A stretch of DNA of 64,000 bases from Phormidesmis priestleyi BC1401 (lineage in GTDB: Bacteria; Cyanobacteriota; Cyanobacteriia; Leptolyngbyales; Leptolyngbyaceae): NCBI RefSeq assembly GCF_001650195.1, contig NZ_LXYR01000015.1, positions 39,928 to 103,927 on the forward strand, in the 5' to 3' direction. Positions 36,229 to 45,173 of this stretch are shown here, in pieces. Made by a program: the position numbers and the translations under genes. Below the pieces are notes generated by a model. The model was not told where the DNA came from. It worked only from the letters and a program-made list of their open reading frames with translations, and searched no databases. Every line of letters starts with the position of its first letter. Position 1 is the first letter of the stretch.

Positions 36229-37848
36229 ATGCCTAAGCGCAAACTCAAATCGTCACCTGCCGAAACCACTCCGACTTTGAGCCTTAAAGAAAAGTTGGCA
36301 GCTAAACGCAAAGCGGCACAGACTCGCAAGGACGTGATCAATGCTGCGTCAGTGGCGGCAGCAGTAGCGATCGTGGCAGGGTTACTGATGGCGATCGTCG
36401 GGGGCGTTAAGGGTGGGGTCGGTGGAGGAACCGCCGTTTTCATTCTGATGATTTCGTTTCAATATCCCTGGCAAGCCCTCTACGCTTTCCTGTTCTATAT
36501 GCCCTTTAGCGGAACGGTGACTTATTCGATCGGGGGCAACAATCCTCTGTTTCAGCTTGCCAAAGACGGGTTTTATATCCCCGCTCTGATTGCAGTCATT
36601 CAATACTGCAAGCTCAGAAAGCAGCCGTTTTTAATGCCCAAAGCTTTAAAGCCTGCATTAGGAATCTTTTTGGCTTACTGCATTTTGGTGCTGCTGTTTG
36701 TGAATGGCGCACAGCAATTTTCGGGTAACGGGACTGAGAAACCATTTTTGATGGGAGTTTTGGGCATCAAAGTTTTGCTCGGCTATGTGCCCCTGATTCC
36801 CTGTGCGTATTATTTATTACGCAAAAAAGAAGATTTGCATTTCTTAATGCGAGTCACCGCAGTGATTATTTTGATCTGCTGTGGTCTCGCGTTTTTGCAG
36901 TACATATTCCTCAAGACTGGGAGGTGTCAGGGCACCGTGGGCGAAGGGGCAGCCCTGTTTAAAGCCTCTCTAGAAGCAAGATGTTTGGTAGGCGGGTCGC
37001 TGCTCTACAACGAAGAACAGGGCGTAATTCGGCTACCCGGAACGTTTGTCGCGCCGTGGCAGTGGGGCTGGTTTCTGATTTCTAGCGCCTTTTTTAGCTT
37101 CTCGGTTGCGTTTATGGATCCGTCTTTTTTGTGGCGCGGAGTCGGGTTGGGTTCAATGGCGGCAACGCTGGTGCTGGCGGTGGTTTCGGGTCAAAGAATT
37201 GCGCTGCTGCTCGTGCCGATCGTAATCGTGATTTTGCTGATCACCACAGGTCAAGTGGTCAATTTGAAGCGATTTATTCCGATCGCGCTAGTGTTGGGGC
37301 TGCTGATGAGCGGGGTGATGGTGTCAAACCCAGCGGTGGTTACAGAACGCTGGAATAGTGCGGTCGATCGCTGGAATGCCTCGCCTCCAACTGACTTTAT
37401 TGCAGGTCAATTTTCTGACTTCTCTGACAACGGCAAGTCAAGCTTTTTAGGCAGAGGGCTAGGTCGGGCAACCAATTCCGCTCGCGGCTTGGGGCAAACT
37501 GCCTTGATTGAGACTTACTATCCCAAACTGCTATTTGAGATCGGACCGATCGGGGCGTTTTTATTCCTAGCGCTGGTGACGACGTTGACAGTAAGCACGT
37601 TTAGAGCGTATCGATCGGTGCGTGATAAAAGTCTGCGGGGCTATGGGGCATCATTTTGGACGTTTGTGCTCGTCATCAGCTACAACACTTATTACTACCC
37701 GTTAGATGTCGATCCGGTTGCGGTGTATTACTGGTTTTTTGCTGGAGTTGTCTTGAAGTTACCTGTGTTGGATCAGCAGGAAAAAGCCGCGATCGTAGAC
37801 CCAATCCCCCCAAAGAAGAAACGTCGCCCGATCGCTCCCGATCCTTAA
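36229..37848 (+). CDS. hpsL: hormogonium polysaccharide polymerase/ligase-like protein HpsL
   Basis: A 539-residue membrane protein. A charged N-terminus (LSLKEKLAAKRKAAQTRKD) is followed by about ten to twelve hydrophobic helices and a large loop (about 215-275) that contains two Cys and the RLPGTFVAPWQWG segment. The C-terminus is again basic. The N-terminal pattern, the SFQYPWQALYAFLFYMPF stretch and the context fit the cyanobacterial family HpsL. Related O-antigen polymerase-type proteins build the extracellular polysaccharide needed for gliding hormogonia. Three glycosyltransferase genes follow in the same direction, with overlaps or short gaps. Confidence 0.8.
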   Translation: MPKRKLKSSPAETTPTLSLKEKLAAKRKAAQTRKDVINAASVAAAVAIVAGLLMAIVGGVKGGVGGGTAVFILMISFQYPWQALYAFLFYMPFSGTVTYSIGGNNPLFQLAKDGFYIPALIAVIQYCKLRKQPFLMPKALKPALGIFLAYCILVLLFVNGAQQFSGNGTEKPFLMGVLGIKVLLGYVPLIPCAYYLLRKKEDLHFLMRVTAVIILICCGLAFLQYIFLKTGRCQGTVGEGAALFKASLEARCLVGGSLLYNEEQGVIRLPGTFVAPWQWGWFLISSAFFSFSVAFMDPSFLWRGVGLGSMAATLVLAVVSGQRIALLLVPIVIVILLITTGQVVNLKRFIPIALVLGLLMSGVMVSNPAVVTERWNSAVDRWNASPPTDFIAGQFSDFSDNGKSSFLGRGLGRATNSARGLGQTALIETYYPKLLFEIGPIGAFLFLALVTTLTVSTFRAYRSVRDKSLRGYGASFWTFVLVISYNTYYYPLDVDPVAVYYWFFAGVVLKLPVLDQQEKAAIVDPIPPKKKRRPIAPDP

Positions 37849-37917
37849 TTTTCTCCTATTGTCTCAACACTCCCTCCCACTCGTGGGAACACTAAACCGT
37901 CCCTCTCTGCCGCCATC

Positions 37918-38895
37918 ATGACTTGCTCCCTGATTTCTGTGATTATCCCTACTTATGGGCGCGAAGAGCCGCTTCAGGAGACGTTGCAAGATGTTTTGAA
38001 GCAGGATTATCCCAATTTTGAAGTGCTGGTCGTGGATCAAACGCAAGCGCATCAGCCAGAGATTCAGAAATTTTTGGATGAGTTGGAGAACTCTGGCAAA
38101 ATTCGGCTGTTTCGAGTTAGTTGGGCAAGTTTGCCAGGGGCGAGAAATTATGCAGTTCGGCAGGCGAAGGGTGAGATTTTGCTGTTTTTAGACGACGATG
38201 TGCAGCTCGAATCGGGCTTTTTATCTGCTCATGCCAAAAATTATCTAGATAGATCCGATATTGGAGCCGTCGCGGGGCGAGTCTTCGATCGCATGAAGTT
38301 AGCCGATTTTAAGCCCGGTTTAGAAATCCAAGACCTGCCGCCCGAAGCGATGAATCCTGGAATCGCCTGGTATCACATTAATCTTGTACATACCGTCAAG
38401 CCGCAGCAGGTGTTGAGTGCCAGGGGCTGCAATATGTCGTTTCGGCGCGAGATTTTTGAGCAGCATGGGGTCTGGTTTGACGAACGGTTTCAGGGCAGCG
38501 CGGTGCGAGAAGAATCAGACTTTTGTTTACGCATTCGCAAAACGGGATTGATGATTTGGTATGACCCAGAGGCGCATCTGATTCATCTCGGTGAAGAAAC
38601 CGGGGGCTGTCATGACATCAGCACGCGATCGCTAAAATATCAAATCACCTTCTATCACAATCATTTTTTAATGGGCTTTAAAAATCTCACGTTCTGGCAG
38701 GCGTGTCGATTTTTCTTGCGGCTGTTTGACTGTCATGTGTTGGGTCGTCCCCCGTGTCACAAAAGCGGTTCGCCGATCAAAGTTGTGACTCGATTCGGGT
38801 TCTATATTCTGGGATTTTTGCAGGCGTTGAAGACGGTGCTGCGATCACAAAACAGTCAACTTTATAGTCAAGAATCCTCTGAGGTGACTTTATGA
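37918..38895 (+). CDS. hpsN: hormogonium polysaccharide glycosyltransferase family 2 (HpsN-like)
   Basis: A 325-residue GT-A enzyme: LISVIIPTYGREEPLQETL at the start, EVLVVDQTQ, LPGARNYAVRQAKGEILLFLDDD (metal-binding DDD), then CNMSFRREIF and the catalytic-base region REESDFCLRIRKTG. It adds a sugar from a nucleotide donor on the cytoplasmic side. The gene order hpsL-N-O-P and the four-base ATGA overlap with the next gene argue for the HpsN name, though the sugar is unknown. The C-terminal 50 residues carry hydrophobic stretches and may touch the membrane. Confidence 0.8.
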   Translation: MTCSLISVIIPTYGREEPLQETLQDVLKQDYPNFEVLVVDQTQAHQPEIQKFLDELENSGKIRLFRVSWASLPGARNYAVRQAKGEILLFLDDDVQLESGFLSAHAKNYLDRSDIGAVAGRVFDRMKLADFKPGLEIQDLPPEAMNPGIAWYHINLVHTVKPQQVLSARGCNMSFRREIFEQHGVWFDERFQGSAVREESDFCLRIRKTGLMIWYDPEAHLIHLGEETGGCHDISTRSLKYQITFYHNHFLMGFKNLTFWQACRFFLRLFDCHVLGRPPCHKSGSPIKVVTRFGFYILGFLQALKTVLRSQNSQLYSQESSEVTL

Positions 38896-40064
38896 GAATC
38901 TTAGTTGCCAGTCATTCGTATATCGTCGATCTCAACTGCGAAAAACTGCGCGTTTTAGCGAATTTAGAACCGGGAATTGAAGTGACGATCGTGGTTCCAA
39001 AACGCTGGAAACCGGGAGGCGTGATGAAGAACATGGTCGAAGCTCGATTTCGGATGGAAGGCTCTTTTCGGGTCGTCCCCGTCTCTAACTTCAGCCAAAA
39101 CAACCAGGGACTGCTCACCTTTGGGGCGGATTTGATTGCGTTAATGCGAGACTTTCGACCAGATATCATTCAGGTTGAGCAAGGGGCTAAATCGCTGGCT
39201 TACGCTCAAATGATCACGCTGAATCGTCTCCTCGGACTGAAGGCAAAAAACTTATTCTTCACCTGGTGGAATCTGCCGTATTCGCTAAAATTCCCGGTGT
39301 CGCAGCTAGAAGCATATAATCTCCGCCACACCGATGGCGTTGTTGTCGGAAATCAAGACGGAGCCGAGGTTTTGCGTCAACGAGGCTATCAAAAAGCGAT
39401 GCGAGTTATGCCCCAATTAGGAGTCGATGAGCATCTGTTTCGTCCCCAATCTCAACCAAGACTTGCCGCTCAATTGGGCATTAAACCTTCAGATTTTGTC
39501 GTCGGATTTGTAGGGCGATTTGTCGAAGAGAAAGGCTTATTAACCTTGATGAATGCTTTAGTGAATCTCAAAGATCGTCCCTGGAAATGGCTCTTATTGG
39601 GACGCGGAGCGCTGAAAGAAACGCTGCTCGATCGGGCAAAACAAGCGGGAGTGCTCGATCGCTTAATCTGGGTCGAAAGCGTTCCTCATAAAGAGGTCTT
39701 TCGCTACATCAACTTAATGAATACGCTAGTGCTGCCTTCTGAAACGACTCATCAATTCAAAACGCTCACCTCATCGGGTTGGAAAGAGCAATTTGGGCAC
39801 GTCCTGATCGAAGCGATGGCGTGTCAAGTGCCTGTAATTGGATCTGATTCGGGTGAGATTCCCAACGTGATTGCCGATGCTGGGCTGGTTTTTCCAGAAG
39901 GAGACGTAGCGGCGTTGAACGATCGGCTCACTCAACTCATCGATCACCCCGAACACGCGAGAGAACTTGGTCAACGAGGCTATCAACGCGCGATCGCTCA
40001 ATACACCAATCACGCTCTGGCTAAAGAATTATTGAGTTTCTATCGCGATCTGCAACTTACCTAA
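38892..40064 (+). CDS. hpsO: hormogonium polysaccharide glycosyltransferase family 4 (HpsO-like)
   Basis: A 390-residue GT-B glycosyltransferase. The donor-binding half has VVGFVGRFVEEKGLLTLMNAL and the GT4 signature EQFGHVLIEAMACQVPVIGSDSGEIP, with the conserved Glu-x7-Glu (residues near 305). It starts MRILVASHSYIVDLNCEKLR, typical of this subgroup. Translation is coupled to the preceding gene through the ATGA overlap, and ten bases separate it from the next glycosyltransferase. Its position in the hps run suggests HpsO; the sugar specificity is not deducible. Confidence 0.8.
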   Translation: MRILVASHSYIVDLNCEKLRVLANLEPGIEVTIVVPKRWKPGGVMKNMVEARFRMEGSFRVVPVSNFSQNNQGLLTFGADLIALMRDFRPDIIQVEQGAKSLAYAQMITLNRLLGLKAKNLFFTWWNLPYSLKFPVSQLEAYNLRHTDGVVVGNQDGAEVLRQRGYQKAMRVMPQLGVDEHLFRPQSQPRLAAQLGIKPSDFVVGFVGRFVEEKGLLTLMNALVNLKDRPWKWLLLGRGALKETLLDRAKQAGVLDRLIWVESVPHKEVFRYINLMNTLVLPSETTHQFKTLTSSGWKEQFGHVLIEAMACQVPVIGSDSGEIPNVIADAGLVFPEGDVAALNDRLTQLIDHPEHARELGQRGYQRAIAQYTNHALAKELLSFYRDLQLT

Positions 40065-40074
40065 ATCCTTTCCT

Positions 40075-41247
40075 ATGCGAATTCTGCAAATCGTTCCCTC
40101 GATCGCTCTGATTTACGGTGGTCCTAGTCAAATGGTGATGGGTCTTTCAGCCGCGCTTGCTGCTGAGGGTGTAGAGGTGACGGTGTTGACCACTGACTCA
40201 AACGGTGATATGGGGCAACCGCCTCTAGACGTGCCGTTAGAATCTCCCGTCAAGCAAGATGGCTATGAAATTTATTACTTTCGCTGTTCGCCGTTTCGCC
40301 GCTATAAGTTTTCACTCAACCTGCTGCGATGGTTAGCCAAATATGGTCATCGCTACGATTTGGTGCATATTCACGCTCTATTTTCACCTGTGAGTACAGC
40401 CGCCGCCACCGTTGCAAGACACCAAAACCTGCCCTACATTCTACGACCGTTGGGGACGCTCGACCCTGCCGACTTGCAGAAAAAACGCCGAATCAAAAAT
40501 CTCTATGCTGCACTGTTGGAGCGTTCCAATCTAGCAGGAGCCGCCGCCATCCATTTCACGAGCGACCAGGAGGCAAAAGTCTCCGATCGCTTTGGCACGT
40601 TGACTCACGATCTGGTGATTCCGCTGGGCGTGACGCTGCCCAAACCAGCCGAGCAATCGTTCCGCAGTCGAGTTGGGATTCCGAGCGATCGTCCTCTCCT
40701 GCTCTTTATGTCTCGCATCGATCCCAAAAAAGGACTCGATTTGCTGATTCCAGCTTTGGAAAACCTGGCTAACGAAGGTCGATCGTTTCAATTTATCTTA
40801 GCAGGAGCAAATCCTCAAGATCAGGCTTATGAGGCGAAGATTCGAGATCAAATTCAATCGTCTGTATTGCACGATAGCACCACTCTCACCGGATTTATTT
40901 CTGGCGGTGAGAAAACGACCCTATTGCAAGAAGCCGACTTATTTATCTTGCCGTCCTACTACGAAAATTTTGGCATCGCCGTTGCAGAAGCGATGGCAGC
41001 CGGAACGCCCGTTGTGATTTCTGATCAGGTTCACATCTGGCAAGATATTACTCAATCTCAATCAGGTTGGGTAAGTGCCTGCACGATCGAGTCATTAACC
41101 GAAACTTTGAGACTTGCGTTGAGCAATCGCGCCGAGCAACAACGCCGAGGACTCAACGCCCAAACTCACGCCCAAAAATTTTATAGTTGGTCAGCGATCG
41201 CCCAGCAGATGATTGAAGCTTATTCGCAAATCCTACGAGACGATTAG
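40075..41247 (+). CDS. hpsP: hormogonium polysaccharide glycosyltransferase family 4 (HpsP-like)
   Basis: A 390-residue GT-B enzyme: MRILQIVPSIALIYGGPSQM at the start, the acceptor-side LVHIHALFSP and LRPLGTLDP, the donor side LFMSRIDPKKGLDLLIPAL and the GT4 ENFGIAVAEAMAAGTPVV with its Glu-x7-Glu. It is the last gene of the hps-like run, which then meets a membrane-protein gene on the other strand with a 15-base overlap. Together with the preceding genes it probably assembles the repeat unit of a surface polysaccharide. Confidence 0.8.
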   Translation: MRILQIVPSIALIYGGPSQMVMGLSAALAAEGVEVTVLTTDSNGDMGQPPLDVPLESPVKQDGYEIYYFRCSPFRRYKFSLNLLRWLAKYGHRYDLVHIHALFSPVSTAAATVARHQNLPYILRPLGTLDPADLQKKRRIKNLYAALLERSNLAGAAAIHFTSDQEAKVSDRFGTLTHDLVIPLGVTLPKPAEQSFRSRVGIPSDRPLLLFMSRIDPKKGLDLLIPALENLANEGRSFQFILAGANPQDQAYEAKIRDQIQSSVLHDSTTLTGFISGGEKTTLLQEADLFILPSYYENFGIAVAEAMAAGTPVVISDQVHIWQDITQSQSGWVSACTIESLTETLRLALSNRAEQQRRGLNAQTHAQKFYSWSAIAQQMIEAYSQILRDD

Positions 41248-41529
41248 GTCAACACATCCATATAAACTGACGACCAGCAGCACCGTCGCCGCCATTTGGA
41301 TGGGTCGCAGCCGGGGAGATTGAATCAGCGACTCCCTCACCAAAATAGACGCACAGGCTCCGATCGTATAAACCAACCCCAACAGCAAATAAGGAGTCTC
41401 TGGATTAACCATCCACACGATGAACAAAATCATCGACAGCGAGAGCATCAGCGTTTCAACTAACTGAGGCGGATTGTATTGCCCTGAAATCGCCAGCGTG
41501 TTCCAAAAGTGCCGCCACTGTCTGATCAC
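41233..41529 (-). CDS. small membrane protein (98 aa)
   Basis: A 98-residue protein with three hydrophobic segments (about 25-42, 46-63 and 75-96), starting from GTG (MIRQWRHFWNTLAISGQYNPPQL). Tail overlaps the end of hpsP by 15 bases on the other strand. It lies 30 bases after the phosphoribosyltransferase start region in the opposite sense of reading, so it could be the second gene of that transcript. I recognise no family. Confidence 0.6.
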   Translation of the reverse strand: MIRQWRHFWNTLAISGQYNPPQLVETLMLSLSMILFIVWMVNPETPYLLLGLVYTIGACASILVRESLIQSPRLRPIQMAATVLLVVSLYGCVDLIVS

Positions 41530-41559
41530 AAATTGTTAGTTCCTTAACGTCACCGAGAC

Positions 41560-42264
41560 TTAATTTTTATAGAAATTTTGCAAACACGCAAGCGCCTCGT
41601 CCGTTTCGACCTGGGTAAACACTTGATAAAAACGGCTCACACTCCAAAATGGGTCAGGAGTCGCGAGAATAATGGCTCGATCGACTCCGCGACGTTCTGA
41701 AGCATCACTCCATCGCCGCAGCGAATCGACCATTCCCAAAGGTGCCACGGGCGCACAAACCCAAATCTCTAGCGGGTTGCGAGTTCGCAGCGACTTCACC
41801 GCCACCGCCATCGTCATTCCCGTAGCAATGCCATCATCGACGATTAGCGCGATCGCTCCTTCAGGGTCAATATCAGGACGATCGACAAATCGAGCCAACT
41901 GTGCTTGAGCCTTGGTTTGAGCAACCCGCAGGGCTTCTTCGCGCGATCGCCCCTGATCAGATGACACGGTTTTTTGCCAGAGAACCTGTCCATCGGCGGT
42001 CACGGCTCCGATCGCCAGTTCTAAATTTTCAGGGCGAGTGATCTTCTTCGCCACGATCACATCAAGCGGACAGCCCAACGCCCGCGCTACAGGTGCCGCC
42101 ACAGGCAATCCACCGCGAGGCAGCGCATACACCACAAATTTTGTAGAATCCGGCAGCGTTTGCGCTTCGGCTAAGACGGCTTGAGCCAGCTTTTCTCCGG
42201 CATCGTGGCGATCGACAAAAATCGTCGCGTTTCCAGATCCTTGAGACAATCGAGAAAGAGACAT
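41560..42264 (-). CDS. phosphoribosyltransferase family protein
   Basis: A 234-residue protein with the type I PRTase fold: FVVYALPRGGLPVAAPVARA, DVIVAKKI, and the PRPP-binding loop AIALIVDDGIATGMTM with two acidic residues followed by Gly/Ala/Thr. The start is ATG 42264, since GGAGG lies six bases upstream; this removes seven residues of the longer frame. Members of this subgroup (once called PRTase-like, sometimes adenine- or xanthine-type) have no established substrate. An insertion (VSSDQGRSREEALRV) with charged residues lies between core strands. Confidence 0.82.
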   Translation of the reverse strand: MSLSRLSQGSGNATIFVDRHDAGEKLAQAVLAEAQTLPDSTKFVVYALPRGGLPVAAPVARALGCPLDVIVAKKITRPENLELAIGAVTADGQVLWQKTVSSDQGRSREEALRVAQTKAQAQLARFVDRPDIDPEGAIALIVDDGIATGMTMAVAVKSLRTRNPLEIWVCAPVAPLGMVDSLRRWSDASERRGVDRAIILATPDPFWSVSRFYQVFTQVETDEALACLQNFYKN

Positions 42265-42412
42265 TACTTCCTCCAGTTGAGTCAATGGCTTTCTTTTATG
42301 ATGAACGATTCGGTAGAGGAAAGACTTCTCCTAAAACTATTTCGCTCAATCGCCCTCAAACCCTTCCTTTCAACCTAGAATTTATAAATCGAAACGTCCT
42401 GCCTGCCGATTC

Positions 42413-43129
42413 ATGGTTAATGAAGAACAGATTAGTTTATTTGATTTGGGATCTAGCCCAGAGCCGACTGCCCCTAAAGAGCCGCCAAAAGATTTTGACC
42501 CCAATTTGATTCCGACGAGTGCCAAGATTCCGATTCCGATCGGCACTTATCAAACGATGGAGCAAATGAGCAACCACTGCAATCAGTGCCATCGCTGCGA
42601 TCTCGGAGCCAATCGCACTCATGCGGTCGTCGGGCGAGGCAACCTGAATGCCCCGATTATGATTGTGGGTGAGGGTCCAGGACAAACAGAGGACGAAACG
42701 GGGCTACCATTTGTGGGCAAATCGGGACAGCTATTAGACAAAATCTTAGAGTCGGTGAAGCTCACTGTCGAAGAAGATGTCTTCATCTGCAACGTGGTCA
42801 AGTGTCGCCCACCCGAAAACCGCACACCTTCAACCGACGAAGCGGAAGCTTGCAAAGGCTATTTGCTTGAACAGATTCGCATGGTTGACCCCAAAATTAT
42901 TTTGTTAACCGGGGCAACTGCGATGAAAAACCTAGTGGGCATTAAGCAAGGCATTACCAAAGTTCGCGGTCAGTGGATCGATCGAGACGGACGGATGTAT
43001 ATGCCGATTTTTCACCCTGCTTATCTGCTGCGAAACCAGTCACGCGATCAGGGCAGTCCTAAATGGTTGATGTGGCAAGATATTCAGGCAGTGCGATCGA
43101 AGCTAGATGAGATGCGCGCCGAGTCCTAA
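42413..43129 (+). CDS. type-4/5 iron-sulphur uracil-DNA glycosylase
   Basis: A 238-residue glycosylase that removes uracil from DNA. It has the family signature GEGPGQTEDETGLPFVGKSG (87 on), the metal-cluster cysteines Cys56/59/62 (the CNQCHRC stretch), Cys131 and Cys147, and the C-terminal FHPAYLLRN motif. The first 14 residues include QISLF (6-10), a good match to the pentapeptide beta-clamp-binding motif, followed by a Pro-rich linker. This suggests tethering to the replication clamp, an inference from sequence only. A hairpin follows the gene. Confidence 0.92.
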   Translation: MVNEEQISLFDLGSSPEPTAPKEPPKDFDPNLIPTSAKIPIPIGTYQTMEQMSNHCNQCHRCDLGANRTHAVVGRGNLNAPIMIVGEGPGQTEDETGLPFVGKSGQLLDKILESVKLTVEEDVFICNVVKCRPPENRTPSTDEAEACKGYLLEQIRMVDPKIILLTGATAMKNLVGIKQGITKVRGQWIDRDGRMYMPIFHPAYLLRNQSRDQGSPKWLMWQDIQAVRSKLDEMRAES

Positions 43130-43147
43130 CGATCAGGCACTTTGGAA

Positions 43148-43176
43148 AAGACAACTCCGTTAGGTGGGGTTGTCTT
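43148..43176 (+). terminator. hairpin after the uracil-DNA glycosylase gene
   Basis: An 11-base stem, AAGACAACTCC paired with GGGGTTGTCTT with one G-T pair, 19 bases after the stop codon. No T-run follows, so it may be a weak terminator or a 3'-end stabiliser. It also lies downstream of the convergent winged-helix gene. Confidence 0.55.
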
Positions 43177-43223
43177 CATCATTAAGCTTTAAGAAATGGT
43201 CTGTAAAGCGCTTGAGGATGAGA

Positions 43224-43823
43224 TTACAACGATGGTAATTTAACCGGAATATTTAGTTTGCTAGACAAGAACTTTGTACATTCTAGAAAGTCTGCGGCGT
43301 TGTTGAGTTGTTGGACGATCGGAAGAATCACACTCAACACCGCCAGAAAGTAAGCTTTAATTCTCTGGGGCTTTCGGCGATAGACAGTTTTAATTTCAGC
43401 TTGCAGATCTTCGAGATAGACGATCGCTAACTCACGTCTTCCGTCTGGGAGTTTATCGACAAATTCTTTCAGCACATCCAACGATTTGAGAATCGCCGTT
43501 ATCTCTTCAGGAGGGCTTTTATTAACGTCAGCTTCGAGAGAGATTTGTGTTGTTTCGTCAACTTGATTGGACGTTTGATCTGAACCTATCCGATCGAGAG
43601 CAGCTTTTCCTTCTTCAGTCAGATAGGCTCGAACAATTAGAAACTCTCTCGTCTTATTGTCAAAAACTTTTGCCGCTTTTAGATAGCCATCTTCTGCCAT
43701 CGTGTCTAGATAATATCGCAGCATTTGCATCGACGTTCCGAGTGCCTGAGCGATGCTGTCTCCTGAGATGTTTCCGGCATTAATGGCTTGCAGAATCTTA
43801 ATCTGCTTCTCGTTTAACGGCAT
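43224..43823 (-). CDS. winged-helix DNA-binding protein with helical C-terminal domain
   Basis: A 199-residue protein. Residues 1-70 form a winged helix (LNEKQIKILQAINAGNISGD, then SIAQALGTSMQMLRYYLDTM and a wing with FLIVRAYLTEEG). A Gln/Glu-rich linker leads to a C-terminal helical part (about 110-199: LEDLQAEIKTVYRRKPQRIK, VLSVILPIVQQLNN). The C-terminal pattern recalls the helical modules found in cyanobacterial effector-associated proteins, but I cannot assign it. It stands alone, transcribed towards the uracil-DNA glycosylase terminator. Confidence 0.7.
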   Translation of the reverse strand: MPLNEKQIKILQAINAGNISGDSIAQALGTSMQMLRYYLDTMAEDGYLKAAKVFDNKTREFLIVRAYLTEEGKAALDRIGSDQTSNQVDETTQISLEADVNKSPPEEITAILKSLDVLKEFVDKLPDGRRELAIVYLEDLQAEIKTVYRRKPQRIKAYFLAVLSVILPIVQQLNNAADFLECTKFLSSKLNIPVKLPSL

Positions 43824-43899
43824 GAGTTTGTGACGGGTACGATCGAGATGCTCATCTTATCCGAGTTTGGGTGATTCAGTCGCTCGATCGCAACGCTGA

Positions 43900-44454
43900 T
43901 CAAGACCTCACTGCTCCAGCGTTACAGTCTCTTAACCAAGTCCGGACGGCTTGCCCGATGACCCCTTGACTGCTCTCTCTCGGAGGCGTGATCGGCGGTC
44001 CAACTGACGTAACTCCGGTGCGCGTAAACATCAGTGCCAATCGCCAACCGCTTTCGGTTTTGGTCAAAAAGAGCCAGTGAAATTGTTGAAGCTCGATCGC
44101 CGTGCCTGCCACGTTTTGTCGCTCTAGGGTGGTGATAAAGACCTGACGCAAATCCGAGGCGTTTTGAGGATCTGGAATCGTTGAAAAGGTGCCAGAAGTC
44201 AGAGGCAAGGGTACAAATTCGGGTCTGCCTGCGGTGATGATCGAGTCGAGTGAAGAAATCGCTGGGTAGCGAGTGCGCGATCGCACAATCACCCGATTTG
44301 CATATCCGGGCAAGTCTCGCAGCATTAGCGCAGTCAACGGCTCAACCTCTGACGGACAGGCGTGACTGACAGGTCTTATCGAAATTGCAGAGGACTCGAT
44401 CGAGCCACCCAACAACCAAACCACACTCAGCCCACCTGTTAGAAGTTTTTTCAC
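43900..44454 (-). CDS. secreted conserved hypothetical protein
   Basis: A 184-residue protein with a signal peptide (KKLLTGGLSVVWLLGGSIESSA) and a compact domain that includes paired cysteines at about 33 and 177 (HACPSEV and LRDCNAG). A conserved central segment DLPGYANRVIVRSR and FHWLFLTKTESGWRLALMF resembles periplasmic proteins found throughout cyanobacteria. A GTG start lies three bases after the stop of pyrF, so it is translated as part of that operon. The function is unknown. Confidence 0.7.
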   Translation of the reverse strand: MKKLLTGGLSVVWLLGGSIESSAISIRPVSHACPSEVEPLTALMLRDLPGYANRVIVRSRTRYPAISSLDSIITAGRPEFVPLPLTSGTFSTIPDPQNASDLRQVFITTLERQNVAGTAIELQQFHWLFLTKTESGWRLALMFTRTGVTSVGPPITPPRESSQGVIGQAVRTWLRDCNAGAVRS

Positions 44455-44457
44455 AAA

Positions 44458-45168
44458 CTAGCTCAATTCTTCACAGATGCGATCGAACGCCCTCGCCGGA
44501 TCATCTGCCGCCGTGATCGGGCGACCAATCACTAAATAATTGGCTCCCGCTTTTAGCGCTGCCGCCGGAGTCATGACGCGTTTTTGATCTCCGGCTTCTG
44601 CCCAAGTCGGTCTAACACCGGGACACACTAGCGTAAAGTCGTTGCCGCAGCTTTGCCGCAGTTGTGCCACCTCTTGAGGCGAACAAACCGCCCCCGACAA
44701 GCCACTTTCTTGCGCTAACAGTGCCATGTGCAGCGCATATTCTGGCAACTCTAACGGAATTTTTAACTCAAACGCCAAACTGCGAGAAGAAATGCTCGTC
44801 AGCAGCGTAATGGCAATTAGTTTTGGGGCAGGTAACCCAGCTTGATCTGCACTAGCTTGCATCGCCGTTTGAGCGTGGTGCAGCCCCTCTTTGCCACAGG
44901 TTGCATGAATGGTGACTAGATCGACTCCATAGCGAGCAGCAGCAGCACAGGCTCCCGCGATCGTATTCGGAATATCGTGAAACTTGAGATCGAGAAAAAT
45001 GCGCTTTTGTCGCTCTTTGAGACTCGTCAAAATCGAGGCACCACTGCTGACAAATAATTCCAGCCCAACTTTCCAGAAGGTGACGTGCGGAAGTTTTTCG
45101 ATCAGCGCGATCGCCTCTGCTTCAGAAGCAACGTCAAGCGGCACAATAATGCAGTCAGAAACGGGCAT
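44458..45168 (-). CDS. pyrF: orotidine-5'-phosphate decarboxylase
   Basis: A 236-residue OMP decarboxylase, the last step of UMP synthesis. The active-site [16 protein letters not shown] holds the catalytic Asp-Lys-x-x-Asp tetrad, the conserved CSPQEVAQL lies downstream, and [10 protein letters not shown] and [18 protein letters not shown] bind the phosphate. Full length. It starts five bases after the tyrS stop and ends three bases before the next gene, forming a tyrS-pyrF-44454 operon. Confidence 0.96.
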   Translation of the reverse strand: MPVSDCIIVPLDVASEAEAIALIEKLPHVTFWKVGLELFVSSGASILTSLKERQKRIFLDLKFHDIPNTIAGACAAAARYGVDLVTIHATCGKEGLHHAQTAMQASADQAGLPAPKLIAITLLTSISSRSLAFELKIPLELPEYALHMALLAQESGLSGAVCSPQEVAQLRQSCGNDFTLVCPGVRPTWAEAGDQKRVMTPAAALKAGANYLVIGRPITAADDPARAFDRICEELS

Positions 45169-45173
45169 AGATT

